Source: Zingiber officinale | Lineage: Eukaryota > Streptophyta > Magnoliopsida > Zingiberales > Zingiberaceae | Assembly (NCBI RefSeq): GCF_018446385.1 | Contig: NC_056000.1 | Coordinates: 32,628,011 to 32,692,010 of the forward strand | Direction: 5' to 3' | DNA: 64,000 bases | Shown here: positions 1 through 9,921 of the stretch, one piece after another | Layout of the letters: each line of letters opens with the position of its first letter | Numbering within the stretch: the first letter of the stretch is position 1 | The notes under the pieces: model-generated | Told to the model about the DNA's origin: nothing | Databases searched by the model: none | The model's input: only the letters and a program-made list of their open reading frames with translations | Translations under genes and position numbers: made by a program

Positions 1-706
1 CGGCTTCACTCACGGGACTTATCCGTCTGGCTTCACTCACCGTGACTTTCTGCCCGGCTTCACTCACCGGACTTTCCGGCTTCACTCACCGGGACTTATC
101 CGTCTGCCCTGGCTTCACTCACGGGACTTTCCACATCCGGTCCAGAGAACGAGCTCCCGAGCCCTCTCCGACCGTCCGGAGAACGAGCACCGAGCCCTCT
201 CAGACTTCCATCTGGTCCGGAGGCAGGCTCCAGGCCCTCTCGACCACGGTGTGGAGAACGAGCCACGAGTCCTCTCCGACTTCCCATGTGCCAAGCTTCC
301 ATACTTGGACTTCTCCGCCAGTCTCCATACTTGGACTTTTCCCGCCAAGCTCCCTGCTTGGACTTTTCACCATGCCAAACTCCCTGCTTGGACTTTTCAC
401 CATGCCAAACTCCCTACTTGGACTTTTCCCATGCCAAGCTCCCTGCTTGGACTTTTCCCGTGCCAAGCTCCCTGCTTGGACTTTTCCGAGTCAGGTCAAC
501 TCACCTCGGGTCAACCAGGTCAACCTTGACCACGGGTTGCACCCACAATCTCCCAAGCTTGTATCCTTGTAAAACATCAAGATACAACTTTTCTGTTCAC
601 GTCAAACATTGTCAAACATAACTCGTCAAACATCAAAACATAACTCGAGTCAAGTCAACTCGAGTCTGGTCAACCAGGTCAACCTTGACCTAAGGTTGCA
701 CCAACA
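1..706 (-). mobile_element. LTR fragment, copia (SIRE / gag-only) type, cut by window edge
   Basis: On the minus strand the segment begins TGTTGGTGCAACC at 706, the same LTR start as the elements at 3429 and 36751. It carries the same modules as those LTRs. These are a TTCACTCACCGGGACTTT array at 1-130, GAGAACGAGC..GAGCCCTCTC units at 145-275, a CCAAGC..GCTTGG array at 286-487, and GGTCAACCTTGACC palindromes near 517 and 678. The far end lies outside the window, so element type and TSD cannot be settled. An internal PPT-like CTCCC stretch near 547 resembles the one at the equivalent place in the other LTRs. Confidence 0.7.
286..487. repeat. Tandem ~29-30 bp palindromic minisatellite
   Basis: About seven copies of a 29-30 bp unit. 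Each contains CCAAGC-TCCCT-GCTTGG or a close variant (CCAAAC..GCTTGG, CCAAGC..CTTGG) followed by ACTTTTCCC. The unit is itself a perfect or near-perfect hairpin. A single diverged copy of the same module (CCAAGTTTCCAACTTGG) sits in the SIRE LTRs near 6642 and 16300. Confidence 0.85.
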
Positions 707-716
707 GTTACAAGAA

Positions 717-1576
717 TGTTGAGATCCAACATCACCTTGTGACTACTAATTGTGACTCTTCACAATATGTGACAATGTCCTTCTATCCTAGACATCTAGA
801 TTGATCAATGTGAGGCATAGACCGTGTCATCCTCTAATCAATCTAAATCTTGAACTCCAAGTAGACTCACTCAATAAAATGAGCTCAACATATCATATTG
901 ACTCATTTGGGCATGACTATGCACTTAGTGGTCTCACTCTATCAAGAATAATGATGTCACTCCCGTCATATAGGAGGGATAGATCCCATCTACATCACTC
1001 ACATCCCTCCGCATAATTTGTTACATACCCAATAATCGCCTTTATAGTACACCCAATTACGGGTGACGTTTGACGAAGCCAAAGTATACAACTTCTTATG
1101 CAGGGAACCATGGTGACTTTAGGTCCAAGGACTAATAGTCATACTAATAGCCACATGAGAAAGTATATGACACTCATATAATGATCCATGATACTTTCTC
1201 ATGGCGGGTCATTCAATATACATTCTCCAATGCATACCCATGTGTCAACTTGATATCTCTATATCCATGACTTATGAGATCAAGTCATCGAGTTGACCTA
1301 TATGCTAGTCTCGTCGCATTAACATTGTTCCTGAATGTTAATACTTGACTAGGAATGATTAAGAGTAGTGTTCTCTATATTATCTCACTTTCGATTCAAC
1401 CAATCGATTGATATAGATAATAACCTTCTACTCAAGGACATTATTATACTTAATTATTTGATACCAATACAAGTAAGTATAATAACCAATAGAAATGCCT
1501 TTATATACATAGGAATATGATACAATGAGTCCATATAACAATCATCATATGATTGGCTCTAGGGCTTTAACTAACA
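717..1576 (-). mobile_element. Angela/Tork-like copia LTR remnant
   Basis: Read on the minus strand this begins TGTTAGTTAAAGCCCTAGAG at 1576, a start I recognise as typical of a widespread plant Ty1/copia LTR family. It ends around GGATCTCAACA at 717. No PBS (TGGTATCAGAGC) lies next to it on the left and no polypurine tract on the right. The flanking pentamers (aagaa, ggata) do not match. It is therefore an isolated or truncated LTR rather than part of a complete element. No coding sequence is visible in it. Confidence 0.6.
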
Positions 1577-3110
1577 GGATAATGTACTGGACGTACCTGT
1601 GTTGATTGTGTTGTTGCATTGATGATAACTGTGTCTATATCATGATTATTTACATTATGCTCATCATTGCACTATATGTATGCTGACAATTAAATATCCT
1701 TTTGTGGTTGAGAGAGTTGTCAGTCATTACAATTTTAGTTGCCCATTCGACCACTGTGGAAGAGTGATAGCTAGGAGTGAAGCTAGTCCTGTCGTGCTCA
1801 CTTGGTCGCTCAATGTTATACACTGTCCGCCTTGGCTATTCATGTGTAGTGGTATCTGGAGGGTAGTACAGTTGTCAGGGGGCTAGAGATGTGAGCAGTC
1901 AAGGACTCTAATACTATGTAGTTAGATAACTACTTAGCGAACTGTTCGCTTCAACCACTCCATAGTGGTATTTGGAGGGTAGTACAATTGTCATTATCCG
2001 ACCTCTCGACCATACAGGGGTCGTGGTGTCTTGAGGGGTGGGCGGGGTGACTATGTTGCATGCACGTGCATTTTGCAGATGATGCGCGGTGCATCTTCTA
2101 GAGATATATATGCATTTACTTGTAATTATTGCACATACTTAAAATATGATTGTTTCATATGATTGTCATGCTTCATACATGTTTATTTATCATACATGTA
2201 TATGCTATCAGTTATATTACTCAGGTGTTACGAGCAGATCTGTTGCTGATTCTTAGTGAGTATATTGATCACTATACCATATGTGTTGGGTGCAGATCAG
2301 GTATGTACATTTATTATGTGAATTATGATTATGTGCATTCCTTATGTTAGTTATGACTATGAGTATTCATTATGTCAGTCATGTCTAAGTGCACTGATTA
2401 TGTCGGTGTGATTATGTTCTTATTTCTCTACTGAGACTGTATGCGTTGATCTCTATATTTTATATAGATCATGCATTATCTTCTCTATTATCCATTGAGT
2501 GACCCACACTCACCACCCTATTTATATATTATCTTTTTCCTCAAGTAGTAGGTAGAAGAATGTGAAGTCGCTTGGAGTATCTTGTCTGTTGATCCCACGT
2601 CACATCAGAAGACAATCATTACTTCGCTCTTGTTTTCTTATACGATTTCCTTATGATATTGACATTGTATTAGTGTTTAGCCATGTGGTTATTTTATCAT
2701 TTTTTTAGTATTTTGTTGTGTTTAAGTTGTGCTGACATGTATTGTATCTTTTTGATTTATGTGACTTTCCTATGTCTTTCGCTGTGTTTTTAGTATAGTC
2801 GTGTGAGCTACTTATTATATAACTACGTGGTTATGTTTTTTTCTGTTCCAGTCATGTGTGCTGTATATATAACTGCGTGGTTGTGTATGTTCTAGTCATG
2901 TGGGCTATTGATAGTCTGTGAGTAGCCTTATGGCATTCGTCACTATTACAAGGGAGATACTGTTCATCTGTCGGGTAGGGACTCCTCTAGAGCATGACAA
3001 ACGTCTAAGTTGATTGAACGACAAACACACAACAACTACGAGAAACAATCGAAGCTATTCACTCCCCCTCCCCTCCCTCCGACTCGCATGGATCCTATCA
3101 ATAATATCTA
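1577..3110. mobile_element. Ty3-type LTR remnant, no coding capacity
   Basis: The region contains phrases shared with 34150-34530, such as GAGAGAGT..GTCAGT, CTAG.AGTGAAGC.AGTCCTGTCGTG and CGACCTCTCGACCATACAGGGGTCGTGGT. Both therefore belong to one LTR-like family, probably a Del/Tekay-type Ty3 LTR. The last 70 bases (3040-3110) resemble the C-rich LTR end of the copia families here (ATTCACTCCCCCTCCCCTCC), so this stretch is probably composite. No TSD or complete ends were found. Confidence 0.5.
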
Positions 3111-3428
3111 ATGAATGTCAAAATAATATTGTTTGACAATAGATCCATCTTATGTTTTAAAGATAATTATCGATAATATCATCTTAAAAAGAGATCTAAT
3201 CCTAACCTCGACCTAACTTACCTAAATGCAATGGTGGAGAAAATCTACCTGTTTAGGGCTAATTGTTCGATGATAAGAATAGAACCCCTGAATTACATGT
3301 GTAATTTAATTTATCAATATAGAACTGATCGGGTGAAAGCCACATATGTATATATATATGTGGATTGAAGAGCATATATATACGATTATGGTATACTGCG
3401 CGACGCTACAGTGCGTAATTGTGCACGT
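3111..3428. other. Unassigned AT-rich spacer
   Basis: No gene or recognisable repeat. It contains short AT-alternating runs near 3345-3380 and ends with the pentamer cacgt, the left target-site duplication of the element starting at 3429. Confidence 0.5.
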
Positions 3429-3654
3429 TGTTGGTGCAATATTCCCTAGGTCAAGGTTGACCTGGTTGACTAAGCTTGAGAAGACTCAAGCTTGAGTCTT
3501 AATGTTTGGGTTTCGATGTTTGACAATACATGGAGATTGCAGGTGCAATCGTTTATTTGGGGAGATTGTTGGTACAATTCTTCTCTGGTCAAGATTGACC
3601 AGTTAGATGTGAAGAAGAGTCAAGTAGGTTAAGACTGACTGGATACTTGACTGG

Positions 3655-4085
3655 GAAGTCCTGGTGAGTGAAGCCAGACAGTTGAAAAAATCCTAGTGAA
3701 TGAAGCCAGGTGAAAGCCCTAGTGAGTGAAGTTAGGTGAAAGTCCTGGTGAGTAAAACAAGGTACATAGGAAGTCCTAGTGAGTGAAGCTAGGCAGAGTG
3801 AAAGTCTTGGTGAGTGAAGCCAGGCAGAGGAAAGTCCTGGTGAGTAAAGCTGGGCAGTGGAAAGACTTGGTGAGTAAAGTCAGGCACGAGAAAATCCAGA
3901 TGGGTCAAGGGTGACCGGACATCTGGTGGAAAGAAGTCCAAGTGGATCATGGAGGACCGGACACTTGGCACTATATGGTAAGTCCAAGTGGGTCAAGGTT
4001 GACCGGACACTTGGCACGAGGAGAAAAAGTCCAGATGGGTCAAAAGTTGATCAAACACTTAGCGGTTGTAAGTCCAATAGGGAGT
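3655..4085 (+). repeat. LTR sub-repeats: GTGAGTGAAGCCAGGCA and CACTTGG-type units
   Basis: Eight or so irregular units of the form AAGTCCTGGTGAGTGAAGCCAGG run from 3655 to about 3895. They are followed by units built on AAGTCCAAGTGGGTCAAGG and TTGACCGGACACTTGG up to 4085. The second unit is a quasi-palindrome (CCAAGTG..CACTTGG). The equivalent block in the 3' LTR is 20840-21235. The minus-strand version is 36020-36530, inside the solo LTR. Confidence 0.85.
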
Positions 4086-4204
4086 TGGTATAGAACTAGG
4101 AAGTTCGGACGTAGTGAACTTCTGAAGGTATTAACTTTTGACTCGGATATCGGAATGAGGTGATCTCGAATGCGAAACGAAGCTCATTTCAAGCTCTACA
4201 CAAT

Positions 4205-4565
4205 TTTCTATTTGCCAATCGAGTGTCCGATCAATTGGGGGGTTCAATCGATTGGTTGATGTGATTTTATGCAGAAAAGGTTTGGATCAATTGGGTAATC
4301 GATCAAAACTTCCTCAATCGATTGGGAGAGTTTCTGAGTGAACAATGAGCTTCTGAATCGATCAGTTGATCGATTGAAACCTCCAATCGATCGACCAATC
4401 GATTGGGAGGCTGGAAAATCGCACGATAGCCCTGGAAATCACACGAGACATGTTGAATTGATTCAAGCAATTTCCAAGAGTACAGAGGTACTCTGGATCG
4501 ATCGACCGATCGATCCAAAGTCTCCCCAATCGATTGAGAGCAATTCAATCGATTGGGATCCAACA
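4205..4565. repeat. ATCGAT quasi-palindrome array in 5' LTR
   Basis: There are several short inverted repeats with arms such as CCAATCGATC and CCAATCGATTGG, GGATCGATC..GATCGATCC, and CAATCGATTG in partner positions. They are separated by 10-40 base spacers. The matching array in the 3' LTR is 21345-21720, but units there differ in number and in exact bases. Confidence 0.85.
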
Positions 4566-5859
4566 GTTGGCGCAGGTTATAGCCGTTGGCGAGCGATTTT
4601 CTGCACACGACTTCCATTCTCTTCTACGCACAATCACAGCGAAGACCACAGTGATTTCTCCACTCTCACAGCCAGATCTTGAAGGCCCTTGGAGACAAGT
4701 ATAGGTATACTTCCAAGGTTCAAGAGGCAACAACAAGTAGCAAGTAAGCAAGAAGAAGAATCTCTTTACTTGTATCTTTTGTATTTTCTTCTTGCATGAG
4801 TTGTATTTGTTGTCTGGATTTGTACAATGTTTCTCCGTCTTCGGTAATTACCGTAAAGGAGTATTTTCATAGTGGAGAGTGCGCGTGTGTGTGGATCCTT
4901 GGATTAATCACCTTTTCTTGAGGTGGATACCAAGTAAATTCTTGTGTTAGCGTTGTATTTTTGTTTCTTATGTTAGGATCTTAAATGGCTAGAGGGGGGG
5001 TGAATAGCCTCTTAAACACTAAAACACAAATTTCTACAAAGAAATTTATTAGCACAGCGGAATTAGGAAACTAAAACAAAGAGGAAACAAGCACACTAAC
5101 ACAAGGATTTACGAGGTTCGGGGATAACTTGCCCCTACTCCTCGGCGTGTCCGTAAGGTGGACGACCCCTCGATCTTCGGTAGATCGCACCCCCGAAAAA
5201 TTCCAGCTAAAGATCCTCCTTCTCGGTGGAGTAACCTCTCCACAAAGTCTCAAGAAATATATATGTTAAAGCACAAGACTTACAGAGCTCGATGGCAAAG
5301 AAGAATGAACTAACGCTTAAAACCACGCGAGGATCAGTGAAAACAGAGAACTTACAGACAGCAGTTTCTCACCCGAGAGCTCAAGAACTTAGCACACTTC
5401 AACGATCAACAGAACTTTCTTGCTTTCTTACTTGCTTGTTGTTCTTTCCTCTCGCTTTTTACTGCTTCTTAAGTCTCTGTCCTCTGCTGTCACGGATCGT
5501 GGTCAATCTGCACAGAATCATCATTGCAGCCAATCCCTCTTCCTCCTTACCTGGTTCTCTGAACTCACACCAATGAAATCACAGTCTTCACTGGTGTCTT
5601 CTGAGCTCGAACCAATCACCAGGAGTCAAGCGGATCGCAGCCAGATCACACCAGTAGCCGTTGATGCCTCAAATGCACCATGCGCCGCGAATCACGGCAG
5701 AAAGGCCATTTGTCGTATTCCTCTTTTGGACTTAATTTGAAATTAGGCTTGGAATGATACCTGTGATCCTGCAAACTCAAAAGCTAACAACACAGAGAGT
5801 TATATGAATCAGGCAGATCAAATGCAGTGGAGGAATCGCAGAAACAAATCTGATTGTGT

Positions 5860-6265
5860 GTGTGGATCGGTCACCAGACCGATCCATGGACCGATCAGGG
5901 CATATCCTGATCGGTCCGAAGCTTGTCTGATCGGTCTTGGAGACCGATCAGACTGCAGGTGGATCGGTCCGGGGACCGATCCCCTGTCTTCTTCTCTTCG
6001 CAATACTATCTCCTGATCGGTCTCCAAGACCGATCAGATTACACTCAGTGTGCTACTGAGTGTTTCCTGATCGGTCTACAGACCGATCAGATTGCACTCA
6101 GTGTGCTACTGAGTGTTTCTTGATCGGTCACCAGACCGATCAGATTACACTCAGTGTGCTACTGAGTGATCCATGGAAACTTAGTTTCACTAGATCGGTC
6201 TGCCGACCGATCCACTATCTTATGTATCACTGGATCGGTCTGCCGACCGATCCAATGTACCATGG
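5860..6265. repeat. TGATCGGTC/GACCGATCA palindrome array (3' LTR)
   Basis: At least eight hairpins with conserved arms GATCGGTC and GACCGATC and variable 2-8 base loops (for example ACCA, TCCAA, TACA, TGCC, CGGG). The outer arm base pair is either T/A (TGATCGG..CCGATCA) or G/C (GGATCGG..CCGATCC), so it changes on both sides together. Spacers contain a repeated ACTCAGTGTGCTACTGAGTG, which is itself an inverted repeat. Confidence 0.92.
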
Positions 6266-6284
6266 AATGTCCACTTAAGTCCCT

Positions 6285-6640
6285 CTCTGACCTAATCCGG
6301 AGAACGAGCTACCGAGCCCTCTCCGACTTCGTCAGGTCCAGAGAACAAGCTACCTAGCCCTCTTTGACCTAGTCCGGAGAACGAGCTACCGAGCCCTCTC
6401 CGACTTCGTCAGGTCCAGAGAACGAGCTACCGAGCCCTCTCTGACCTAGTCCGGAGAACGAGCTACCGAGCCCTCTCCGACTTTGTCAGGTCCAGAGAAC
6501 GAGCTACCTAGCCCTCTCTGACCTAGTCCGGAGAACGAGCTACCGAGCCCTCTCCGACTTCGTCAGGTCCAGAGAACGAGCTACCAAGCCCTCTCTGACC
6601 TAGTCCGGAGAACGAGCTACCGAACCCTCTCCGACTTCGC
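6285..6640. repeat. ~77 bp tandem array, GAGAACGAGCTACC units (3' LTR)
   Basis: Alternating half-units, GTCCGGAGAACGAGCTACCG then AGCCCTCTCCGACTTCG, and a variant with GTCCAGAG and CTCTGACCTAG. They make about four to five full repeats. The 5' LTR (15975-16300) carries the same array with fewer units. A diverged copy lies at 145-275. Confidence 0.9.
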
Positions 6641-6779
6641 GTGCCAAGTTTCCAACTTGGACTTTTCCCTTCCACTTGATCAACCTTGATCATTAATCAA
6701 TCCGAGTTCAATTAACATCTGATACAAACTTAAATCAGTGTCAACATCAAAACAACAGCCAGGTCAGACTGTATCAACA

Positions 6780-6794
6780 ATCTCCCCCTTTTTG
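6780..6794 (-). other. Polypurine tract of SIRE element
   Basis: On the minus strand this reads CAAAAAGGGGGAGAT directly before the 3' LTR start TGTTGATACAG. This is the expected plus-strand DNA primer site for reverse transcription and fixes the LTR boundary at 6779. Confidence 0.92.
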
Positions 6795-7288
6795 TTGTTT
6801 GACAACACGATTTAAGTTTAGATCAGAAATGTTCTTATTTTCATAATTTTAGGGGAATCAAGATCCTCCCCCTAAGATGGATACACCACTAAGTCAATAA
6901 CGGGAATTAAGATCCTTCCCGTTATCTTTTCCCTTAAAATCAATCCTTCATACATCTCTAAACTTAGGTGTTCTCTCCCCCTTTGTGAAACACCGTAAAG
7001 GTGCAAATGAGGTGACAAAACTCAAAAGGCTCCCCCTTAACCCATACTGTATTTTTCTTAATGCACCTAGAGTTCCCTCTAAGTGTATTATATGACAGTA
7101 AGAAAGATAAAGATACAATCAAATCATGGCATAGGAACAACATATTAATATGAATTGAAGCATAAGGAAAAGCAAGAAATAGACAAACGAATAGCAAAAA
7201 CATATGAGTAGCATAAGTATCCAGGTTAGACAAAGATATCCAACAAATAGTATCCAACACAGACAGGCAAAGTGACACACAGAATGTA
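6795..7288 (-). other. SIRE 3' untranslated region
   Basis: Non-coding segment between the extra ORF and the PPT. It contains a few TCCCCCT runs (6780-7040), which are GA-rich on the element's sense strand. No other gene or palindrome cluster was seen. Confidence 0.6.
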
Positions 7289-8588
7289 TCAATCAATATC
7301 CTCAACAGGAGGATCATCATCCGCGGGAGGCACGTAACCCTGAGGCGGCATGCTGGAGCTCGAAGGTGGATGACCCGAGAAATGCTGCGGAGGTGGGTAG
7401 TTGGCCATGCGTCACCAACTGCTGACTGCGTAAGTCATCGTAGCGCTGGTCGATCCGAACACGCAGTCCATGGAGCTCAGCAGACAGCAGCTCATCGTGC
7501 TGATCGAAGCGGCTCTCTAGCTCAGCGATCTGCCAGCGCAGATCAGGATCGGCCTCATCAGCAGCAGGAGGAGGAGGAGCAACCTATCGAGGAAGTGCCC
7601 GTGGTAACTCTCCCAGACCTCTCCCATCCTTCCACCGAACATCCCCATTCTGTCCCAAGATACCGGACTTGGAAAATGCCCGTTTCCCAAGTCGGCAGTC
7701 CTGTCTGACCATCTTCACTATCCTACCCTTAGACACATCTATCTGAAGGGTCTCGAGCCAATCTGTAATTATATGCCCATAAGGCATATAAATGGTGGAG
7801 CTGCTAGGTTGAGAATATGAGATGATCGAAGAATAGATGCTGGACATAATGTCAAAGTCGAGACGCCGACGCAAACCATAAAGCATCAGGCAGTGGTATG
7901 GTCGGATCTCTGCTAGAGGTTTGGATGTGATTGGAAGAAGACAGTTTGTGACTATCTTAAAAAGAATATAGTCAGGTGGAGATAGTCTCAGAGCCGCAAA
8001 AGTAGGAAACTCGACATCCAACTCATCCAGTCCATCTGGTCTAGGATGACCGAAGAAGTACTCATAGATGGAATCAGGTGAGACATCAAATGGAGAAGGT
8101 AAAGGATGGGGTAAATCAGGATAAATGGAAAAAAGATCCCCTGAACACATTCGGCAACCTAGATACCCAAAGAATTCTACGATGGAGAAATCGATAGTTC
8201 TTTTAGCAACTCTGGTTCTATAAGCACCATCACTGCCCTGATGAAGATTGTTGTAGAATTCAGATACTAGGTCATAGTTGATGTCCCTTTCTAGGTAGAC
8301 TAACGAGTCAAGTTTGTAATATGCCAGGGTTTCGGATACAGAGGGACAAAACTCATCCATGTACTTTCGATCCACAGATCGACATAGAAGCAGCTTGAAT
8401 GTCCTCTGCTGAAATGCTTGTTCAAACTGTCGGTTCGGAAATCTTGAAGAAGAGGAAGGTTGAGGTCGGGAGGGTGCCTGGGACTTGGATTTCTCAGATG
8501 ACTTAGACGTACCCTCACCGGCTGATTTCTTTCTAAATAGGTCAAAAATGGGACATGGTCGGGGCAAATGGAAGTCCACGGGAGCCAC
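7289..8588 (-). pseudogene. Extra ORF in env position of SIRE (plant transposon-protein-like)
   Basis: An open frame of 334 codons (8588 to 7584) begins MAPVDFHLPRP. Its residues ~65-140 (RFPNRQFEQAF, then LVSEFYNNL) resemble the N-terminal domain that databases call 'putative plant transposon protein'. The frame stops at a TAG (7584-7586) but continues in the same frame with a proline run and a heptad-like stretch (IAELESRFDQHDELLSAEL), suggesting a coiled coil. After a frameshift near 7400 it ends with PPQGYVPPADDDPPVEDID at 7289. The original product would be about 430 residues. SIRE elements are known for an env-like ORF here, but I see no signal peptide or transmembrane segment, so I do not call it Env. 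Function unknown. Confidence 0.75.
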
Positions 8589-9921
8589 AGAGTCGAGAAC
8601 CGAGACAACACACAGAGATACACTGTTAAAAGAAGCTAAAATGCCAAAAATGGACAGATTTCGGGGAGAAAGGAAGTTACCTGGGCGCCATTGAGGCTTT
8701 CGGAGAAGATGAAGAGAAGAGTCGGGACTGAGGAGTGGTTCGGCTAGGGTTTTCGACGTGAAATGAGAGGAGGAAGGATTGGGGGAAGTTAAAAGGGGTG
8801 ATCAGATCATAAGATCGGACGGCTGTCCGATCAGGAGAAATCCTGACCGATCAGGGAACGTCCTGATCGGTCAGGGAGAGTCCTGATCGGTCGTGGAGAC
8901 CGATCAGGGAACCTCCTGATCGGTCCCCGGACCGATCAGAGGTGGATCAGAGGTAGGAGCCTCCTGATCGGTCGTGGAGACCGATCAGGGAACCTCCTGA
9001 TCGGTCCCCGGACCGATCAGAGGTCGATCAGTGATACGTGCCAGAACCCCTGATCGGTCTGTGGTCCGCAGACCGATCAGATATCGAACAGAGAGGTGTA
9101 ACTCTCCTGATCGGTCGTAGAGACAGATCAGATATCATCCTGATCAGTCCCTGGACCGATCAGTGTCTGATAGTCAGTGATTTCAGTCTCTGAAATTCTT
9201 ATCGAAAGCTCTGAAACTTGGTTCAACAACTTCCAGTTGAGAACCTAGGATCTGAAGAGCCCACAGATTATATTCAGTGATACCAATGAATATTTCCTAA
9301 TGATGAGCTCTAATGATTTGGAATTATTTAGGGCTCGAAAGTTTCAGATACTTCATAACAAATGTGTTGAATCTCAAGGTTTCAAAACCAGAGAAGTTTG
9401 TTTTGTTTGTTTGCTGAAACTATGATCTATAGTGAACCAAGGTAGTAAATCTGACTCAGGCTATCGGTTCAAAATATATCCTTGCTATGAGTAGTTACAA
9501 GTTTGTCAAAATATGTCAAAATTTCTTCACCAACTTGTCCTATTTTCAATCAAAATCAGGAAGATATCAATCAAGGATATCAATCAACACATCAACAAGG
9601 TTAGATGATTTCTAGACACAGGTCCAACCAAGATTCCTTGGTTGGAATATATGAGTAAGATCTAGGAGCCAAATACACATGAATTATGTAATGGCCTTCC
9701 CCATACTCAATTTATGTCTCTTCAACCTAATTATTCAAGGGATGCATGATACATTTTGAATAATTTGGTTGATCCTAGCATCTCACCCCATTTCTAGCAA
9801 ACAAAAATATTTTGTTAAACCTTATAGTTTGTGTGAGATGTTCCCAAGTTGCCCAAATTAATTTTCCAATTTCTCTTGTCATTTTAATGGTCCTTATTAA
9901 TCATGATGTGGTCAAAATGAC
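8589..9921 (-). other. SIRE spacer between pol and extra ORF
   Basis: Non-coding. The part nearest the extra ORF (8800-9165) is a palindrome array, listed separately. The remainder (9170-9921) is AT-rich without an open frame or obvious repeat. It could hold the promoter or splice acceptor for a subgenomic mRNA of the extra ORF, but no specific site could be supported. Confidence 0.6.
8800..9165. repeat. TGATCGGTC palindrome array upstream of the extra ORF
   Basis: About eight hairpins of the CCTGATCGGTC..GACCGATCAGG type with loops such as GTGGA, CCCG and TGTGGTCCGCA. In element sense they lie just upstream of the extra ORF start (8588). They have the same arms as the LTR array but different spacers (GGGAAC, GAGGT), so this is a separate expansion and not a copied LTR piece. 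Confidence 0.9.

Larger units (their letters stand above)
3429..4970 (+). repeat. 5' LTR of gag-only element, first part
   Basis: This begins TGTTGGTGCAATATTCCC and matches 20482-22100. It is interrupted after the pentamer tctta (4966-4970), which is the SIRE target duplication. It resumes at 16442, giving about 1,632 bases in all. It holds GGTCAAGGTTGACC palindromes, a GTGAGTGAAGCCAGGC array (3660-3890) and the ATCGAT palindrome cluster (4205-4565). The last part resembles a leader with a CT-rich stretch near 4750-4800. Confidence 0.92.
4971..6779 (-). repeat. 3' LTR of SIRE element (1,809 bp)
   Basis: It pairs with 14741-16436. It contains a G7 tract followed by TGAATAGCC (4990-5010), the TGATCGGTC palindrome array (5860-6265), a ~77 bp GAGAACGAGCTACCGAGCCC tandem array (6285-6640), the CCAAGTTTCCAACTTGG hairpin (about 6642) and a GATCAACCTTGATC palindrome (about 6669). 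It is longer than its partner because it has extra repeat units and a short segment near 5525-5550 that the partner lacks. Confidence 0.95.

Noticed and set aside
7584..7586. Programmed stop-codon readthrough in the SIRE extra ORF
   Set aside because: The frame continues in phase, but a frameshift follows and all other genes of the element have similar stops, so simple decay is the better explanation.
7370..7708. Plus-strand open frame of 112 codons
   Set aside because: It is the opposite strand of the SIRE extra ORF and has no family resemblance.
8800..9165. CRISPR-like array of regularly spaced palindromic repeats
   Set aside because: Spacing is irregular, spacers are repeated rather than unique, no cas genes are present, and the context is a plant retrotransposon.
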